This document shows, in pieces, positions 32,826-44,472 of a stretch of DNA of 64,000 nt. How positions within the stretch are numbered: position 1 is the first letter of the stretch; each line of letters starts with the position of its first letter. Origin of the DNA: Diphasiastrum complanatum (lineage: Eukaryota; Streptophyta; Lycopodiopsida; Lycopodiales; Lycopodiaceae); contig CM055098.1 of the NCBI GenBank assembly GCA_029204225.1, forward strand, positions 47,245,939 to 47,309,938, read 5' to 3'. The notes under the pieces were generated by a model, which was not told the origin of the DNA, did no database searches, and worked only from the letters and a program-made list of their open reading frames with translations. The position numbers were made by a program, and so were the translations under genes.

Positions 32826-35658
32826 ATCTATTTCATGCTATATACCAATATGTTATCACAAAAACCAAAGTATGTATACCAATTGAACTAAAAAACGTAA
32901 TGCAACAACAAATTTGTATTCATTATTTTAGTACATGGACAACAAATCATCTGTAAAATCACATAATAAAATCTGGGAGTACACCAGACTATCTTTCATT
33001 ATCTCGAAGGCATTAAAATTTACAACACAAACATTCCTATAAACATCTATAACATTATTAACTAACTGATCTACATCTCATACTCAGCCACACAATAGTC
33101 TTGTAGTACACCTCATCACCAAAACAAAATAGCTCCATCAAATCTTGCACACACGTTTTGTGATTAACGACAATCTTCACCATCTGCAAGAACATAAACT
33201 ATCTTAGCCAAACTCTGCAACATTGAACTGAGTCAATAACACTTTTGTTTAACAATTTAGAAAAACTTTAACATTTGCAAGAAGAAAAACAACGTTAGCT
33301 AAACCTTCATAGGATAAAAACTGATACAATCATAACATCAACATTGAACATTGTCAAAAATGATCCATACAGGACCTAACCATTGTATCACTCTACATTC
33401 CAAAACCCTAAACTATAGTGGTACTGTTCTAGTGGCAAAGGCTCCCTCTCAACTTGGGTGGATGCTTTGAGGTTCTCAACAACTCTAGAAGGTGTGGGTC
33501 TTGTTCTATCCAGTCTCATATTTATCATAGATTTTATTAAACTTTTAGAACATTCCACTCTCTCCAATTCGTTCCTCTCTATGGTTCTAGAAAATGTGCA
33601 TTCTTTCCATCTAAATCTTACGTATCATGACTCTTTTTTGGTGACAAGAAAAACTACAAAAGTTGACGACCCATTCAAAGTTTTTATAAGTCATCTTCTT
33701 AAGACCACCAATGATAACATCTGTTGTTATATCTTTCGTTGATGTTTATCCATAGTCATATCTTTCTCAGAATTCAACCACATCATAGTAGAATGATATT
33801 TCAAATATAGTCAACCTAAAGTGAGCTTTTAAAATATTACAATATAGGGCTCTTAGATGGTATTATATGCTGACTCTGCAACGGTTGGCATACAAACATT
33901 CCCATGTTACTAAGGCATGATTCTCACCCACATCTTGCAAACAACAAGCGGGTATTTGACTGGGAGAAAGGCATTGAGGGAAAGAGCGCTAGCAAAAATC
34001 ATAAAATCTGGCCATCTACTGCGCTGACTGTGACAACATGATTGAAGGCTTCTGAGACTCGTATGATCATCTCTCACAATCGCAACTTTTAGAAGAAGCC
34101 GTGCCTCTTTGAAAAGCAGAGACTACCCCGGCTTCTGGTCTTACGACTCCCTAATCATCCGTCATCAAACTCATCACTCTACAAAGTAAGCGAGGTCTGA
34201 CATCATCATATTCCAAAGAGGTTCTGAACGCATTTAATGTTGCTCCAGAACAGTGCGGCCACCCCTACTTTCCACAAAGCGCCCTCCTTGGAACATGAGA
34301 ATGAGATTTATCTGAGGTAAATCGGATTAAGGATCCAACTTCTACTTGGAGAACCAATGAAATACCCATAGGAGCAGTGACTTGAGTATCCCTTTCCCGC
34401 TGAGCATATAAACCTGAGGCAGTACTGAGGTATAATTTTTAATCCCTTTTATCTTTCATGTCGTGGGTTGCTTCGCTCTGGTTGAATGTGATGGTGTCTT
34501 CAAGAATAGCTAAGTGAGACTACTTACATGGGTAAATGTTTAATATGATTCTTCATGCAAGAGCATTAGTTATGAGCCTATTACGATTGTATCCCATTTT
34601 CCAAGTGTGAGTTGTGAGTATAAGTATAAGGGCTTTGTAAGTGCATCCATATTGAGTATATGTCAGCATTAAACACTCACTTTTGGTTGCATTTCTTACT
34701 TAAAATATGTGTTTTAACTGAAATGTATGTCATGGCTTTCTTATTAAATGGTGTTTGATAAAATTTAGATGCCGGCCTCTTGGAATATAGAGGGAGGGAT
34801 AATAAGGACCCGATGAGGCAGAATATTCTCTCGGGCCTAGGAATTAATTTTAAATAATTTTTTCTCATCTAGAACACGATCCTTAGTGTGTCGTCGGAAT
34901 ATACGGGCACTATAGGATTCACAGGCCCCTGGAACCCGGGTCCACGCATTAGCACAAGTGTGTTAGCTCAAGAGAAAAATATTTGATGAAAAACGGAACA
35001 CAATAAAAAGAAGAGAGAATGGCCTAAACCGAGATACAACATCATTTCAATCAATAACACAATTCCTTAGTCTGAAATCGCAAAAATGGAAAATGTTGAA
35101 AAAAAGTGATACAATGGCAAAATGCTCCCTGAATTAAAACTTACACGAGAGGTAATTAAATTTGATGGGAGGGATGTTTTTTATGGGCTTACTTGAAAGG
35201 GGCTAACAATATTAATAAAATACTTTAAGAGTTACAAGACATGCCCATCTTCAGACCCATGCATAAAAGGCATGCAGATACAAGTTGTCAGAAAGGCGTG
35301 AATGCATATCATCTTGTCTTACCGTCTCTAATGTGAGTAAATAGTATATGTGTAAGGTGGGTATTTTGAAACCAACATCAACCATAATCGTAAGTTTTTG
35401 TAGGTAAGTCATATAGCTCTTCTGTTTTTTGTTTTTTGTTTTTTACTATTTTCCTTTCTTTTTTCACTATATACATATAAACAATATGTACATCATTCTC
35501 CTTCCCGCCTGTATTTTTTGTTACTCAATCTTTCCTCTCACATTCGTCCCATCCATGCTCCTAAGCAATCATACATATGCCCATTTTAACAATGCAAAAG
35601 ATATGCTCATTGTTCTCTTTAGATTTGATGCATATTGCAAGGTATGAATGCAACTTGT
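32826..35658. other. Low-repeat intergenic region
   Basis: No transposon domain is recognised. On the minus strand near 33190 a splice-acceptor-like tttatgttcttgcag precedes about 40 open codons to a TAA near 33063 (FGDEVYYKTIVWLSMRC). A 94-codon frame at 33458-33742 has no known domain. The sequence near 34000-34330 is GC-richer with no repeat partner. Nothing firm can be called. Confidence 0.3.
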
Positions 35659-36243
35659 TCAGGTTTGTAGCGGATAATTTATGCACATTGTGTCTTGTAA
35701 GAGGTAAGGAGACGTTTGAGATAGGTGAGTTAATAGGCTTTCTATCCATCTGACTTCACACATAGACTCAGTCTTCATTTGTACCCATAGTTCAGGAGCG
35801 GTATTACAGAATTGAGGAGGAGATTTGTTGGGTCCAAATTTATGATAGATGTCTTGACTGTATGACAAGTTGGCTAACTCATCGGCTCTCACATTCTCAT
35901 TACGCGGGATATGCATCCATTCCACTACGGTAAACCCTTGCATTAATTCATGTATGGCTAAAGCATAGGCTATCAATCTTCTGTCTTTTAGACGGTACCT
36001 ATTGGTCATCCCATATATTGACAACTGCGAATCTCGACACACCCTAAGATGGCTCCCTTCTAGTATCAACTTTGTTGCCATGTGTAGTCCTAGTATGGCA
36101 CTCTTAAATTCTGCAGCATTGTTCGTAATATTTGTTCCCAGATATCCTTCCATGCTAGTTATTTTTGTACCTTTTGGATTTGTCAAACTCGTCCCTACTG
36201 CACCTTCTTTTGTAAGATGTCTACACGCCACATCTATTAGGTG
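35659..36243 (-). pseudogene. Archaeal-type RNase H domain of Tat-like gypsy
   Basis: The minus strand encodes an RVT_3/plant-type RNase H fold with the four acidic residues in order: IDVACR at the start, NNAAEFKSAILGLHMA, RVCRDSQLSIYGM, and NENVRADELANLS. LKDRRLIAYALAIHELMQGF matches the helical hand region. The open frame continues about 45 codons after the domain. Such a second RNase H, distinct from the Ty3 one, is known from Tat/Ogre-type plant gypsy elements between RT and integrase. Neither is found next to it here. Confidence 0.8.
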
Positions 36244-36259
36244 TGTATTTCAGTGTCAG

Positions 36260-36793
36260 ATGTGATTTCCATTTTCATTCACATTGTTATGTACAAGTAA
36301 GTTCCCTCTTTTTTTTTTCTTTTTTTTTCTTTGGTTTTAGTTGGAGGTCGAGGTTTATGTCATTTCAAGGATTCTCCCCAATTTAATCCCCCAAAGAAAT
36401 TGGTGATTTATGACCGGTATCTTCTGGAGACGTTACGTCGAGGTGGTGAAAAATATAGATAGATTGTTCGATGGGGAGGAATGTCTGTGGCAATATCATC
36501 TAGGACCCACTCATCTATGATATCTATGTTCATGGAAGGAGTGTGAACGACAGGAGGTATCATATTCGTAGTTAACAAGTACGTGGCGGATGGTTTGGTG
36601 TGCCCACAAAAAGACTAAGAATGTTGCGTCTTCATTCCCATTCCATTAGTCGTGAATCTATCCACAATTCTAATTCTTGGGGTTCCCACTCAAAACTTCT
36701 CACATAAGGATTAATTGCTTGTATTAGAGGCTTTGTAAATTCAGGCCCTCTTTCTTGAATCATTCTGATGGACCTTGATTGTTTTTGTGCCAT
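36260..36793 (-). pseudogene. Possible coding relic upstream of RNase H
   Basis: From an ATG at 36793 the minus strand reads about 54 codons (MAQKQSRSIRMIQERG, YVRSFEWEPQELELWIDSRL) before a TGA. Further protein-like pieces reach about 36430. Same strand as the RNase H and just upstream, so it may belong to the same gypsy pol. No domain is recognised. A T/C homopolymeric patch at 36307-36330 interrupts it. Confidence 0.35.
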
Positions 36794-37480
36794 AGTCGCA
36801 TAGTCTTAGATCCTCCTCCTTTACTCTATTATAACTGGGTACCTGAAACAAAACAAAACCCTATTATACATTGTAATTGTATCATATCATATGAATGAGA
36901 TTTTTTATATTTTCCTTGGGTTTTGTTTGCTTATTGAGTGCTATCATCATGTATAGAATTGAATTGTTTGTTGTGTTCCATTTTTTATCTCCACTCTATC
37001 AAAGTGCCTTCCACGTCCATGTAAAAAAATAAGGATAAAACTGAAACTTTAACATTGCATAACGCATATTGGTGTCCCTTGCACAAACTTTAGCACGTTG
37101 CTCCTTTGACATATATTACCAAAGATTTTTAATGCTTTATGTTTTTAATCATTATAAATAGAATGGTCTTTTGAAAGAATTTAAACTTACAAAGCAAAAC
37201 AAGTCAACTTTGATCAAATCGTCATGATAGGTATCTTATTGCTTCACGTAAAGCAGAAAAAATCATTTGTGAACATTATGGTTGTGAGTCGCTTTTTTGT
37301 GAATGTTATGGTCTAGAGTGGCTTTTCTTTTTTGCTATGAATGAGAACAATTATATGGCAAGATTGTTTGAAAATCACATGTGTTGCTTGAAATGTCCAA
37401 AAAATTCTTTCACACTTGAAATGGCTCCCAAATAGTTTTGCATCCACGAGTGGTCACAAAACATAACACCATAGAGTGTG
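36794..37480. other. Unassigned AT-rich sequence
   Basis: No coding frame, LTR border or tandem repeat is seen. Confidence 0.3.
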
Positions 37481-37578
37481 TTGAGCCCAGGGGCTAATCT
37501 TGCCTTGCTCAAAACATGAGTTTACATTTATGCTCACCCTACCAGGCTTGCCTCGAGCAAAAATGGACTTTGCTCGAC

Positions 37579-38275
37579 ACGTTCCATACTACGAAGTATC
37601 CTTTCAAGTTCAAGACATCAAAAAGAAAATAAGTCCGGTGCATGCTCAACATAATCTAAGGCAAGCTTTGAACAAGCCAAAATGAACTTTGCATGACATG
37701 TTTCATAGTAAAAGTATCTTATCGGGCTTGTCTAGATTTAAGGGCAGGTTTGTCATAGGGCAAAATGGGCCTTGCCCATCTGTATATTCTACTCGTTTTT
37801 TGAGCTTCTTAAAAAGCAAACTATTCATGTCTTTTTTTCTAAATGCATGTGCCGCGTTTTCCACCAATCGCGACAGGCTACCACGTTATGACTACCACTT
37901 GTGGTTAATCAGGGTCAAAGCGCTCATTACGTTTCATAAAATACATGTGAAAAAAGTCAAAGGTATCCATTACACAATGGAAGGTGCCGGGCTGAGGACA
38001 TTCTGCCCGCTAAGGATTTCCTGTGGGCCGAGCCTAAAAATTTTGAAAATCCTTAGCGGGCATAAAGTCCTCTGCCGACACCTTCCATAATACAAAGTAT
38101 CCTTTCAAGTTCAGGACATCAAAAAGAGATAATACGACTCTCGGGCTCTCAATATTCCAGGGCAAGTTTCAAACAACCAAAATGTAGTTGGCATTGTGGA
38201 ATCTGGCCTCAGCCCCCAAGGCACGTTCAATAGTACAAAATATCCTTTAGAGTCATAAAAAATAAACAAAATCCT
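37579..38275. repeat. Degenerate dispersed repeats around a foldback
   Basis: A block like ttccatactacgaagtatcctttcaagttcaagacatcaaaaag occurs at 37584-37628 and 38083-38127, with weaker copies at about 37698 and 38226. It may be an eroded tandem array of 120-145 bp units split by the foldback at 37977. Confidence 0.55.
37977..38088. repeat. 112-bp foldback (MITE-like)
   Basis: 43-bp arms at 37977-38019 and 38046-38088 are near-perfect inverse complements (atggaaggtg to caccttccat outermost, ctgcccgctaaggatttt inner) around a 26-bp loop. No transposase is present. Size and structure fit a short MITE or a stem-loop RNA source. The right end overlaps the neighbouring dispersed repeat, so a target duplication is hard to define. 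Confidence 0.75.
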
Positions 38276-38603
38276 GGGACTCAAGCATTCTCAACCGTCA
38301 ACGTATCTTATCTTGAAATAGATGTGGGCTATTATGGACCCGTCCTCCAATGGGCTGTGAGTAAGGCTGATATGGCAAGGTCGGTCACGGTCCCACCAAA
38401 ATTTGTAGTCTCTCAGGACGGACCCAGGGACCGTGGTCCGGGACAATGAAGCCTTCCAGAATAACCAGTGACCATAGTCCACTGGCCAGATTATTGACTA
38501 TGTTTAGGGTGGCCCATGAACTGGTACCGGTAGAGGTAGATAGAGGTTGTGATCGTGGTCCTGTTGCTAAAATATTACCGTTATGGACGCAAAGGGATGG
38601 ATG

Positions 38604-38818
38604 CTGACGGGCGCAGTCAACGTCATCGCTGACGTCACTTATGGTATCCTCTGAAACGGCGGGGATGGCGTATTGGGTCACGGGCGTGGCTTGAAATCTT
38701 TAATCTGGGATTCTGGGTGGCCTCTTAGTAGGCTCTTTTCGAGTACTGACTTCTAAACCTCCAAAGATTTTGTTTCCTGAGGTTGTTGGTTTTTCAAATT
38801 ATTTGCCCTCTATATAAG
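38604..38818 (+). promoter_or_regulatory. Promoter-like region: TGACG cluster and TATA box
   Basis: Four TGACG cores lie within 38604-38637 (38604 forward, 38621 reverse, and the palindrome TGACGTCA at 38630-38637), as in as-1-type elements bound by plant TGA/bZIP factors. 173 bp downstream is TATATAAG (38811-38818) in a ccctctatataagaga context. The GC-rich block at 38560-38680 contrasts with its surroundings. No clear coding region follows within 1 kb, so it may belong to an LTR or a lost gene. Confidence 0.4.
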
Positions 38819-39132
38819 AGAGAAATATTTGCTCTGTAGATTCAAGGGGCTTATTTCTCTGGCTCTAGCTGAAGATAAAGTTGTAGGTTTGTTAGCCTTG
38901 CCCTGCAATACTGTGTGTTGAGTTATGGAGTTTGAAAAATAGTCAACGTTAAAGGATACTCCATGGTGGCAACCTAAACTTTTAAGGCCTAAACTTTCGT
39001 TGAGGGCTAAATTAACATGCATCTGTTCCCATTAAAAAAAATTTAAATGCAAACAATGCATGATCCAGAAGGCCCAAAAAGAAAGCAAAGACATGCGAAT
39101 GTGGTGCTTTACTTTGCATGAATGGACTAGGT

Positions 39133-39227
39133 AATCGTGATGTGGAGGTGGGCTACCGGTTGTAGCACTCCGAGCCACTGGAGCGGCAAGGAGTGCTACA
39201 ACACGTAGCCCACTGTTGGATCACGAA
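39133..39227. repeat. 95-bp imperfect hairpin
   Basis: The left arm gtgatgtggaggtgggctac, continuing gttgtagcactcc, pairs with the right arm ggagtgctacaacacgtagc and cccactgttggatcac, with a short loop near gccactggagcgg. The long imperfect stem could be a MITE or a small-RNA-type precursor. The sequence alone cannot decide. Confidence 0.65.
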
Positions 39228-39428
39228 TACTAGACATAACAGTTGTGAATCTATGGTGCAGATTAAAGTCGTTCAAAATCTATGCTATGACTTAGAATCT
39301 ACCTCTTCCTAGCCAATCGGATGATGCCATTTGTCCGCTATCACTCCTCACAACTGCTATGGTGCTTATGAATAGATTCTCGAAAGCAAATGCTAAGAGA
39401 AAAGATATATTTTTTGTGAGTTTATTTT

Positions 39429-39760
39429 GTGATGGACACGTTTCTTCGAATGGCTAGCGTGTTGGGCTTTGTTGCCTCCCAAAATAGTCTATTCAATCTG
39501 TGCAATCAAATGCAAGGTGTGCTATGTGATCTTGATTTTGAGTATGAGAGATGCAGAGTGGATGCTATCAAGAATATATGTTCCAAATTGGAGGGAATCA
39601 TGTTGTCAAATCACAAATTAGGATAAACAGACTTAGATTGTGTGATTTGCAATCGCCTGAAAAAAGTTGGGAGAAGTTGCTAGCGAAATGTGTGACAAGA
39701 CCAAAATTCTAAATCGGAAGTTGATCAGTTGCATGAAATCGACAAGCTTTTCAATAATAT
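39429..39760 (+). pseudogene. Unrecognised coding-like relic
   Basis: A 65-codon frame (VLGFVASQNSLFNLCNQMQG, FEYERCRVDAIKNICSKLEG) looks protein-like. After its TAA, protein-like sequence continues in another frame (KKLGEVASEMCDKTK). It could be a helical host-gene fragment. No family is recognised. Confidence 0.3.
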
Positions 39761-40189
39761 GTCATAGAATCGTCTACTCCTACAGAGGGGTACTCTCTGT
39801 TATATTGAAAAAAGAACATAGTCTACATGCATAGAAAAAAAAACAAAGAAATTTATTTGTCTATTGCATGCTTAATTGTAAACATCTAGATTATAATAAT
39901 CACATATGTGAGTAGAAGACTTGAAAGTTCATACATGTTTGATTCCACAATGTTGTAGTTTCTTCTTCTTCTCGCATGTTTGAATGAAGAAATATGGCAA
40001 GTGCATTGTATTTTGGTAATTCCTTTGACAATACATCTTTATTGTTTCTAATAGTGTCTTCTTTTGTAGAATGTATACAAAATGTCTTCCATATAGCGAA
40101 TGAAAAATTGATTGGCTTTTCAAAGATGTGTCCTGAAGACTACGTGATTGATGGTTGGCGATGGTTATCTAAAATCGTGAATACTGAAA

Positions 40190-40330
40190 AGCAAATATCA
40201 TTAATATGGATCATGATTATTGTGAATATTGTGAATACTGATCATGACTATTGTGAATATTGATCAAGAATACTCGCAAATATTGAAATATTCTTAATAT
40301 TGATCGTGATTATTGTGAGTTCTAATCGTG
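40190..40330. repeat. Short-period degenerate repeat
   Basis: Units like ttgtgaatattgatcatgattat recur five to six times with variation. Frames across it are not credible. Confidence 0.6.
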
Positions 40331-40813
40331 AATCCTTGCCAACTTTAAAATTCCAAAATGGCAGATATTATCTCACTTTAAATCCCAATATGCAATTGTA
40401 GTTCTACGATTATTAGAACTTTAACTACTTTTATGGAAGTGATTATGATAGTGTGAGCTCTTGCAACTTTTTCACCATTATGGCAAGAAAATCGTTGTGT
40501 ATCAAATGGGTAATATTTCATTGAAAAAAATGACACTTTTTGGCACGTTTTGAAAAAAAAAGTCCTACAGTAACCACCACCTCCTCCTAGGCCAAGGGGC
40601 AGACCAAGAGACCATGGCTGAAAGATATTTAAAAGCTACAAAAGACCAATAATCTTCTTACTAGAGATCCATCAGACAAGTAACAAGAAGTCTATCTGAA
40701 GATGTGAGATGGACAATAACGATAATTCAAGCTCTGCACACTGCATATGAGAATTTTCAAGTGAATTTTTTTTCAAATAGTGTTGTTCCAGTGAGGATTT
40801 GAGATGACTAGTC

Positions 40814-41433
40814 ATGATCAATAGTGAGGATTTCAACGTTGTGTTCAGGCTACGGGACACGTATGACAAATTTGCTGAGTACTTCAGACCAGTTCTGTCC
40901 TCTCCTCCTAAACAAGATGTAGAGAAAAAATTAAAAACAATCTCAACCATCTCGGCTTGTTTTTCGGGTACAGAGCGGGAGTGTTTCGAAGAAGAGGAGG
41001 TCTCTTGACCCTCCTAATAAAGCGAGAGATTTTTCAAAGCCTTCTCCTCTGTGACATTTTAACTGCTAGACAATCTCCTCCTAAGTCTCCTTCTTCTTTT
41101 TCTAAATCTGAATCTCCATCTTCTCCTCCTAAAAATTCCTCTAATAAATCTCAATCTCCTTCTCCTCCTAAAAATTCCTCACCTAATAAATCTCCTCCTC
41201 CATCTAAATCTCAGTCTCCTCCAACCCTCACACATATTATTATATTTTTTATGGGTCATGCAAACTACTACCGAATCTTTATCCTATTATTCACAGACCT
41301 GGCACAGTCAAGAAAAAATTTAGATGATTTTGTAAATCTAAAGGTCGAATCGATTTTAAATGACAATTTTTTCAAAGATTTATCTATATTACTTCCTTCA
41401 CCCCATGCACTTGTTTTTGTAACACATATCTAG
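40814..41433 (+). pseudogene. Ser/Pro/Lys-rich coding-like relic
   Basis: The frame from 40814 (RLRDTYDKFAEYFRPVL, then a KQDVEKKLK segment) ends at a TGA near 41006 and continues in other frames. From 41075 to 41220 a SPPK/SPS-rich low-complexity stretch follows (repeats of SPPKNSS and NKSQSPS), then GHANYYRIFILLFTDLAQ. The latter resembles the Ty3 RT-connection 'GHxxYYRxFI' segment, but the match is short. It could be a disordered host protein or a chimeric relic. Confidence 0.35.
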
Positions 41434-41453
41434 GTCCTTTATATAGTTTTAAT

Positions 41454-42000
41454 ATGCCTAAGACAAATATTGGTCTTCCCCTTTCTAAATTAGATATAGA
41501 TGAACTAGAAAGTAGGGATAAAATACTAGGGGACAATGTAGGAGGGGGGGCAATTCAGTACTGGATGGAATTTTTCAAGACTCCATTGTTTACAGATGTC
41601 ACATTGTTTCTGCTTCAATTCATGGCTGCTTTTAATTTTTCTAATTTCAAAAGTCTGCATGATTATATGCTCCAATACGTCAGACTGGGGACTTCATTCC
41701 TCGTGTTCCCATACATAACAAAGTAAGTGTATTTTTTTTAAATTTTATTAAGTTGATTTTTTTTTATGAATTTTGACTTCACATTCATTCTCATAAACTT
41801 ATTGTTTTTTTGTTGTTGTGATGTGCTATCCTTATATGTCAATGATGAGGGTGTGTGTAATCCAGTTTGTATAAAGATGAACTCTATTACACACACCCAA
41901 AAAATTGCGAGGAGCCATATCAAGAAAATACTGAAACTCTTTCTACTACAAGGTGCAACAACATATACGAAGCTAAAAATGGTTTATGCAGAGGTAAAAA
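41454..42000 (+). pseudogene. Exon-like segments with splice-type borders
   Basis: 41454-41722 is an open stretch of about 90 codons (IQYWMEFFKTPLFTDVTLFL, SNFKSLHDYMLQYVRLG) followed at 41723 by GTAAGT, a consensus donor. After a T-rich gap, 41840-41990 encodes a Cys-rich segment (NDEGVCNPVC, then in a shifted frame DELYYTHPKNCEEPY and YEAKNGLC) followed by GTAAAA. A convincing acceptor is not seen and one frameshift is needed, so this is at best a decayed gene fragment of unknown family. Confidence 0.3.
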
Positions 42001-42347
42001 ATTTTCAATATCGGTTCGACGCGCTCTTTTAGTTTTTGTTGAGTTTCTTTTCATATCGTGCGCACTTATCCGATATTAAAACAATATTTTCTAAATATCG
42101 GTTCGTCGACGTGCACTTGTTTCCTTTGTAGATTTTATTATCACCTTGTGCGCGTTGATCTGATATTATATAAAGTTAAAATTTTGTTACCAACTTTCGT
42201 TTATATTTGAATACTATAGTCCTCTCAGTAGGTTGATTCTGTCAGCTGTGGTTTTTATATGGTATGCGATGCCAATTTCTTTTTCAATTGGCTTGCACTA
42301 CAAGATAAACTTCCTAATCTGCAAAAGGTAATCTATTCTTGATAATT

Positions 42348-42490
42348 CCTAATAACTAATTTTTACTAAATAACATTTATTGTGTTTTTGTTTTTTTCAT
42401 AATCACATTCTTGATAATCACATTCATAATCACATTCCTAATAACTAATCTTTGATTAATAACATTTAATTGTGTTTTTGTTTTTTTCAG
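42348..42490. repeat. Tandem duplication, about 90 bp
   Basis: cctaataactaat to ttgtgtttttgtttttttca occurs at 42348-42400 and again at 42440-42490, with a short ataatcacattc triplet between. Confidence 0.75.
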
Positions 42491-42567
42491 TTTAAATGTC
42501 CAAAGGTCTCCCCAATGGAGATAATGCACTTCAGGCAGAAGTCTATAAAACTTGTGATCGAAAATTG

Positions 42568-43085
42568 CCTTATATTTCATCACCTTTATTGATGACTACT
42601 TCCAATTTACCAAAACTATATTCATCAAGAATAAGTATGAGGCATTCAACTATTTCAAAGAATTTAAACAATTTGTTGACACAAAAATTGGTCAGAAGAT
42701 CAAGACCCTATAGTCTGATTCAGGGAGAGAGTACATGTCAGATGAAATGGCGGACTACTTATGTTCATGCGGCGTGCACCATCAGTTCACAACAAACAAC
42801 ACTCCACATCAGAACGGAGTAGCTGAAAGTAAGAATCGAACACAGTTGGAAGCTGCATGATCCATGATGTCCAATGCTCAATTACCCAATAAATTTTGGG
42901 CTGAAGCAATTTCTATGGCATGTTATCTGCAAAATTATTTCAGCACAAAGGCAGTCGACTTCATAACTCCATTTGAAGCCTACTATGGCTACAAACCAAG
43001 TATCAAACACCTATGCACAAATACTATCTAATCTGAGGAAGAAACTAGACCCAGTTAGCTATAAGTATATTTTATTGGCTATATC
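42568..43085 (+). pseudogene. Copia integrase core, decayed
   Basis: One frame reads YFITFIDDYFQFTKTIF, then a stop directly before SDSGREYMSDEM (second Asp), then HQNGVAESKNRTQLEAA (Glu) and LPNKFWAEAISMACYL. The usual NGGEY reads SGREY. Stops occur at the TAG before SDSGREY (about 42709), the TGA after LEAA (about 42857) and near 43030. The end fades into K LTR sequence at about 43125. The first Asp is absent. Confidence 0.85.
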
Positions 43086-43124
43086 ACATTTATGATGATG
43101 AAACAAGTCAACAGCCTAGATGTG

Positions 43125-43520
43125 GGTATCGTCCTGTTATAAATAGCCTACAAGCATGTGAGGAGATACATTCTCTCTCTCTCTCTATTCTCACTCATGC
43201 TTATACATGAGATCTCTTTGAGGTTCTAAACTCATTGGTGCACTATAGTGTTGATATCTTGAATTTTTCTGTGTAGAATGCAATTGTTTGAGGTTTGTTG
43301 GATTCACACGTGTGAAATACAGTAGCTTACTAGTTTTGCATGGAAAACAACAGTACTTTATCATTCATATCTGATTTTTTCAAGATCTATTAGAGTTTAT
43401 GGCTTTTATGCATTGTTAGGCTAGATTTCTACATTGTCAATGGTGCTAGAGATGTGTTATCTTAAGTAATCAAAGATCTTAGAGTTTGATTGGATATTAA
43501 TGATCAGATTATTCTTCACA
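43125..43520 (+). repeat. K-family LTR, 5' part missing
   Basis: Starts within the TATA region (cctgttataaatagcc) and continues to the end attcttcaca at 43520. The CT tract is short (43171-43187). A perfect primer site follows, so this is a 5' LTR. Confidence 0.85.
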
Positions 43521-43742
43521 TGGTATCAGAGCTTTGGTGCATGTTACTTGAAGGATAAGCCATATTTATGAAGGATTTGGAGGAGTTACCAATTCTAGAG
43601 CATGCTAGATTGATTTCTACTCAAAATTCAAGCTATGCAATAGGTGGTCGGGTGCTATGTTGGATGGGAAAACCCGTTTTGAGGACCAAGGTATGGAACA
43701 GATCTAGGTACGAAATAGTTCCATACAGAATGGAACGGTTCC
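43521..43742 (+). pseudogene. K primer site, gag start fused to integrase scrap
   Basis: TGGTATCAGAGC at 43521-43532 is a perfect initiator-Met primer site. The gag frame MKDLEELPILEHARLISTQ follows from about 43569, then at about 43629 it switches to an integrase C-terminal piece, CNRWSGAMLDGKT, as at 30509. About 2 kb of gag-pol has been lost between. Sequence to 43742 is unassigned. Confidence 0.78.

Positions 43743-44472
<730 letters not shown>

Noticed and set aside
38291..38681. Overlapping minus-strand frames of 63 and 98 codons
   Set aside because: They lie in the GC-rich promoter-like block and have no recognisable domain; GC-rich DNA lowers stop frequency.
38604..39060. Integrated plant pararetrovirus
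   Set aside because: Promoter motifs are suggestive, but no coat, movement or pararetroviral polymerase coding sequence is visible near it.
41454..41726. Calling a confident host gene here
   Set aside because: Only the donor-like GTAAGT is convincing; no acceptor, start context or recognised domain, and the next piece needs a frameshift.
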